Below, piece by piece: positions 60,761-64,000 of a DNA stretch of 64,000 nucleotides. The number at the start of each line of letters is the position of its first letter. Positions within the stretch are counted from its first letter, which is position 1. A model generated the notes under the pieces. The model had not been told where the DNA came from. It did no database searches and saw nothing but the letters and a program-made list of their open reading frames with translations. The translations under genes were made by a program, and so were the position numbers. The stretch covers positions 1 to 64,000 of the forward strand of contig CAMYAM010000003.1 in NCBI GenBank assembly GCA_947253875.1, in the 5' to 3' direction. This DNA comes from an uncultured Fastidiosipila sp. (lineage in GTDB: Bacteria > Bacillota > Clostridia > Saccharofermentanales > Fastidiosipilaceae).

Positions 60761-61687
60761 TTAGTTAATACCTAAATTCTTTAAAACTAATTCAACATTA
60801 TTTTTTGCCAGAGGGTCAAGATAATTTACCCAAGGTTTATGTCTGAACCATGTAAGTTGTCTTTTTGCATAACGTCTAGAATATTTTTTCAGATCATTTA
60901 CAGCTTCATCTAGGCTTATATCACCTTCAAAATACGGAAAAAATTCTTTATAACCAATAGCCTGTAGAGATGTGCTATCAGCTGGTATAGAAGTCTCATA
61001 TAGCATTTTTGCTTCTTCTAAGATTCCTTGTTTCAGCATAATGTCTACACGTTTATTGATTCTCTCATAGAGAACTTCTCTATCCCAATCAAACATAAAT
61101 ACCCTAAACTCATAATCAAGATCAAGACTTTCTGCTTGCTCATCCCAATCACTTTGTTTCTCACCTGTAGTGTAAGCAATTTCTAAAGCCCTAATGATTC
61201 GACGCTTATTATTGGGATGTAATTCTACAGCTTTACCAGGATCAACCTTTTTGAGATCTTTTAACAAAGCTTCACTACCCTCTTCTTCCATACGTCTTTC
61301 AAGGGCTTCTCTTAATGCTCTATCATTACTTCTTGGCTTGAATTTAGTAGCTTCAGCTAAGGAGGTTATATACTGAGGAGTCCCTCCACATACAATTGGA
61401 AATTTACCTGCAGCCAAAGCTTTCTCAATATTCTCAAGAGCAAGCTTTTGAAAAGTTTCAACTGTGAACTTTTCATCTAACTCTAAGATATCTAGCATAA
61501 GATGTTCCACTTCAGATCTTTCTTCTGCAGTAGCCTTAGCAGTCCCAATGTTTAAATGTTTATACACCTGCATTGAATCAGCTGATATTATCACTGAATT
61601 ATCTATTCTCTTGGCTAGATCAATTGCAAAGCTACTTTTCCCTGATGCTGTTGGTCCAGTTATTATTGGAATTATTGGTTTTGACAA
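60761..61687 (-). CDS. miaA: tRNA dimethylallyltransferase MiaA
   Basis: MiaA adds a dimethylallyl group to A37 of tRNAs reading UNN codons. The 308-residue protein has the P-loop TGPTASGKSSFAIDLAKR, the conserved ISADSMQVYKHLNIGTAKA, IVCGGTPQYI and RYAKRQLTWFRHKPWV. The start is a TTG at 61687, just after GGAGGA, which leaves little doubt about it. It lies 19 bases after mutL. The dimethylallyl donor must come from an isoprenoid pathway whose usual genes are missing from the uppS-cdsA cluster. Confidence 0.96.
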   Translation of the reverse strand: MSKPIIPIITGPTASGKSSFAIDLAKRIDNSVIISADSMQVYKHLNIGTAKATAEERSEVEHLMLDILELDEKFTVETFQKLALENIEKALAAGKFPIVCGGTPQYITSLAEATKFKPRSNDRALREALERRMEEEGSEALLKDLKKVDPGKAVELHPNNKRRIIRALEIAYTTGEKQSDWDEQAESLDLDYEFRVFMFDWDREVLYERINKRVDIMLKQGILEEAKMLYETSIPADSTSLQAIGYKEFFPYFEGDISLDEAVNDLKKYSRRYAKRQLTWFRHKPWVNYLDPLAKNNVELVLKNLGIN

Positions 61688-61706
61688 AATCTCCTCCTAC
61701 GCTAAC

Positions 61707-63737
61707 TTATACTACTCGTTTGAAGAGTTTCTCTAATTCATATTTACTTATTTCAAGTACTATTGGTCTGCCATGCGGACAGTGGTATGGATTATCTAGT
61801 TCCAATAAAAGCGTCCTCAGCTCCTCAACTTCTCTTACATTCAAAACATCATGAGCTTTCACTGCAGCCTTACAGGAAGCAGTTGCAATGATATGATAAA
61901 TAAGTTCCCTGTCACCTTTAAGCTGATCTACACCATTCTCTAAAACATCATCTAATAAATATTTAAGAGATTTCTCTGGATCTACCATTTCAGGACCAAC
62001 TGGTATTGCACGTATCAATATCTCTGCAGGTCCGAACATATCCAGCTCAAACCCATATTGACTAAAGAAATCTGGATTTTCTTGAATGAAAATCTCTTCT
62101 TGTGGGTTCAATTTAACATTTACAGGTTCTATTAAGTATTGAGTATTTATCTTATGATTTTCAGCATAATTTTTTAAGTTTTCTTCGAAAAGAATTTTTT
62201 CATGGGCTGCATGCTGATCTATAACAATTACTTTGCCATTATTTTCAAAAAGCAAGTAAGTTTTAAATAGTTCACCTGCATACCTAGCTTGTTGGAGCTC
62301 TTTTCTTCTAATTACGTCAGCATCCAAATCACTATTATCATCAAAATTCATCTGCTCAAATGATGTTTCAGGTTGTTTAGTTTGATAATCATTATCCAGT
62401 TTATTAGTATCTTCTAAATTTTCATATTTTTTTAAGCTTTCAGCAATACTCAAATTTAGCTCATCTACGTCAGCTTGTTTATTACTGAATCCATTATCTT
62501 GATGCAAATTCTTCTTGTACGAATTGACTCTACCTAATCCTGCAAAATCAAAATAAATCTTTGATGAATTTTCGTTCTCCGTGAAAATGTTTTTATTTAT
62601 TTCAGCACTCACATTTGACTTGTCTACATTCAAGTTACTTGATTTAGGGTCAAATTTTAATTCTTGTTTATCGATATTTGCTAAATCTTCATCTTTTATA
62701 CCTGTATTTTCGTCTGTATCTAAACCTATCCTTGCAGGTCTAAGAGCAGTAAACAATGAATTCTGAACTGTGTGATATACGGCTCTATAAATTTCGCTAT
62801 CATTCCAAAATCTTACTTCAAGTTTTCTTGGATGAACATTAACGTCTACTAAATTACCTGGAATCTCCAAGTTCAAAACACAAGCTGGATATTTTTGCGT
62901 CATAAGTGTTGATTTATAAGCATCTTCAGTTGCCTTAGTTAAAATTGGAGATTTAATACATCTACCATTAACGAAAAAATATTCCCATCTTCTAGATTTT
63001 CTACTAATTTCAGGTAGACCGATATAACCTCCTATTTTGACTGAATCAGATGGTTTTCCGTCTAAAATTCCTGTCATACCTTTTGCCATTTGAGCGCCGA
63101 AAACTGCATAAATTACACTTAGTAATTTATGATCTCCTGGAGTATGTAAAACTTCTTTACCAGAATTATCAAAATAAAAAGATATACCAGGATGGCCCAA
63201 AGCTAACTCTTGAATAACTTCTGTAATTTTTCCTGCCTCACCCTGGTCAGTTTTTAGAAATTTAAATCTAGCTGGGGTATTATAGAACAAATCTTTTACT
63301 TCAATATTTGTTCCTTGCTTACAATGAACTGATCTTTTCGAGACTATATTACCCGCCTCTATAATCAACTCCGTCCCAATTTCATCCTCTTCTCGGCGAG
63401 TTTCAATTTTAACTTTTGCAACCGCTGCTATAGTTGGCAAAGCTTCACCTCTAAATCCTAAAGTTGAGAGTGAATTCAAATCTTCAATTTCTACAATCTT
63501 ACTGGTGGCATGATCTTTAAAAGCTAACTCAACATCTTCAGCACTCATACCTTTACCATTGTCTATTACTTTGATAGAACTTTTACCACCATTTTTGATA
63601 AAAACAGATATCCTACTTGAACCTGCATCTAAAGAGTTTTCCAAAAGTTCTTTTACAACAGAACTTGGTCCTTCTACAACTTCTCCAGCAGCAATACTCT
63701 GACTTGTTAATTTATCTAATACTCTTATTTCACTCAT
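61707..63737 (-). CDS. mutL: DNA mismatch repair protein MutL
   Basis: MutL couples MutS to strand cutting. The 676-residue protein has the GHKL ATPase motifs ELLENSLDAGSS, IKVIDNGKGMSAEDVELAF, DHATSKI and STLGFRGEALPTIA. A polar linker covers about 340-470. The C-terminal domain has the endonuclease motif VIDQHAAHEKILFEE, as in organisms without MutH, and CPHGRPIVLEIS. GGAG precedes the ATG. It follows mutS by 60 bases. Confidence 0.97.
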   Translation of the reverse strand: MSEIRVLDKLTSQSIAAGEVVEGPSSVVKELLENSLDAGSSRISVFIKNGGKSSIKVIDNGKGMSAEDVELAFKDHATSKIVEIEDLNSLSTLGFRGEALPTIAAVAKVKIETRREEDEIGTELIIEAGNIVSKRSVHCKQGTNIEVKDLFYNTPARFKFLKTDQGEAGKITEVIQELALGHPGISFYFDNSGKEVLHTPGDHKLLSVIYAVFGAQMAKGMTGILDGKPSDSVKIGGYIGLPEISRKSRRWEYFFVNGRCIKSPILTKATEDAYKSTLMTQKYPACVLNLEIPGNLVDVNVHPRKLEVRFWNDSEIYRAVYHTVQNSLFTALRPARIGLDTDENTGIKDEDLANIDKQELKFDPKSSNLNVDKSNVSAEINKNIFTENENSSKIYFDFAGLGRVNSYKKNLHQDNGFSNKQADVDELNLSIAESLKKYENLEDTNKLDNDYQTKQPETSFEQMNFDDNSDLDADVIRRKELQQARYAGELFKTYLLFENNGKVIVIDQHAAHEKILFEENLKNYAENHKINTQYLIEPVNVKLNPQEEIFIQENPDFFSQYGFELDMFGPAEILIRAIPVGPEMVDPEKSLKYLLDDVLENGVDQLKGDRELIYHIIATASCKAAVKAHDVLNVREVEELRTLLLELDNPYHCPHGRPIVLEISKYELEKLFKRVV

Positions 63738-63797
63738 TTTTAAATTTACTCCACTTACTACTTTAGTGCAAAATCCCCGCTTACAGATTATATTAGC

Positions 63798-64000
63798 TTA
63801 CATCTTCTTGGCATCTTCAGATAATTTATATAGTGTTTGCAGGGCTTCCATCGGCGTCATATTTTGCACATCTAACGTGCTCAAATTTTCCATAATTTCA
63901 TTATTTCTTTGCATCTCAACAGAAGAGCTAAATAAGTCTATCTGCCCGTTTATTTCATTAGGGCTTTTGCTTCTAGGCGTATTTTTATTTGCTGAATTTC
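63798..64000 (-). CDS. mutS: DNA mismatch repair protein MutS, C-terminal end (5' part outside window)
   Basis: The last 66 codons read on the minus strand from the window edge to a TAA at 63800-63798. They include GQIDLFSS and end with MTPMEALQTLYKLSEDAKKM, the conserved C-terminal helix of MutS. The position just before mutL supports this. The ATPase and mismatch-binding parts are outside the window. Confidence 0.93.
   Translation of the reverse strand, partial: NSANKNTPRSKSPNEINGQIDLFSSSVEMQRNNEIMENLSTLDVQNMTPMEALQTLYKLSEDAKKM

Noticed and set aside
1..64000. CRISPR arrays, toxin-antitoxin pairs or known defence systems
   Set aside because: No regularly spaced direct repeats and no recognisable defence or toxin genes were found.

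Overview
This is a chromosomal window from an AT-rich, low-GC Gram-positive bacterium (Bacillota). PolC-type replicative polymerase, YlxM-Ffh, RbgA, PrkC with PASTA repeats, Bacillus-type LexA boxes (GAAC-N4-GTTC) and TTGACA/TATAAT promoters all point there. The order mutS-mutL-miaA-hfq beside lexA suggests class Clostridia. I cannot name the species. No phage, CRISPR array, rRNA operon or intact transposon is visible.

Bases 1-48,705 are almost wall-to-wall housekeeping genes, all on the + strand: translation and envelope (tsf-pyrH-frr-uppS-cdsA-rseP), replication (polC, priA), protein N-terminus maturation and rRNA modification (def-fmt-rsmB), the Stp/PrkC signalling pair with rsgA and rpe, a lone glycogen branching enzyme, tRNA-Trp, rnhA-nudF-ftsK-folD-cinA, the SOS gene recA with recX, pgsA and acpP, rnc-smc-ftsY-ylxM-ffh-rpsP-khpA-rimM-trmD-rplS-rbgA-rnhB-yraN, and a cysteine desulfurase/ThiI pair followed by rarA and an M18 aminopeptidase.

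Bases 48,706-50,108 are a gene-free, very AT-rich stretch. It holds a 20-bp perfect palindrome, a short GC-rich block that looks like structured RNA, a 62-bp tandem repeat carrying DnaA-box-like sequences plus a perfect DnaA box, and a terminator at each edge. Gene direction switches here.

Bases 50,109-57,095 are a minus-strand carbohydrate operon: LacI regulator, two ABC permeases, a lipoprotein binding protein, a GH5 enzyme and a GH30 enzyme. It is probably for uptake and intracellular cleavage of beta-gluco-oligosaccharides. It has no ABC ATPase, so a shared one is expected elsewhere. Bases 57,345-64,000 carry a XerC/D recombinase, an unknown single-membrane-span protein divergent from lexA, lexA, a divergent hfq, miaA, mutL and the 3' end of mutS.

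The most striking observation is PolC. Its polymerase and PHP motifs are intact, but the built-in DEDDh proofreading exonuclease has lost its catalytic acidic residues. Other points of note are an apparent ATC start codon in rsgA, a probably leaderless ylxM mRNA, and the DnaA-box-bearing gene desert at a gene-orientation switch.
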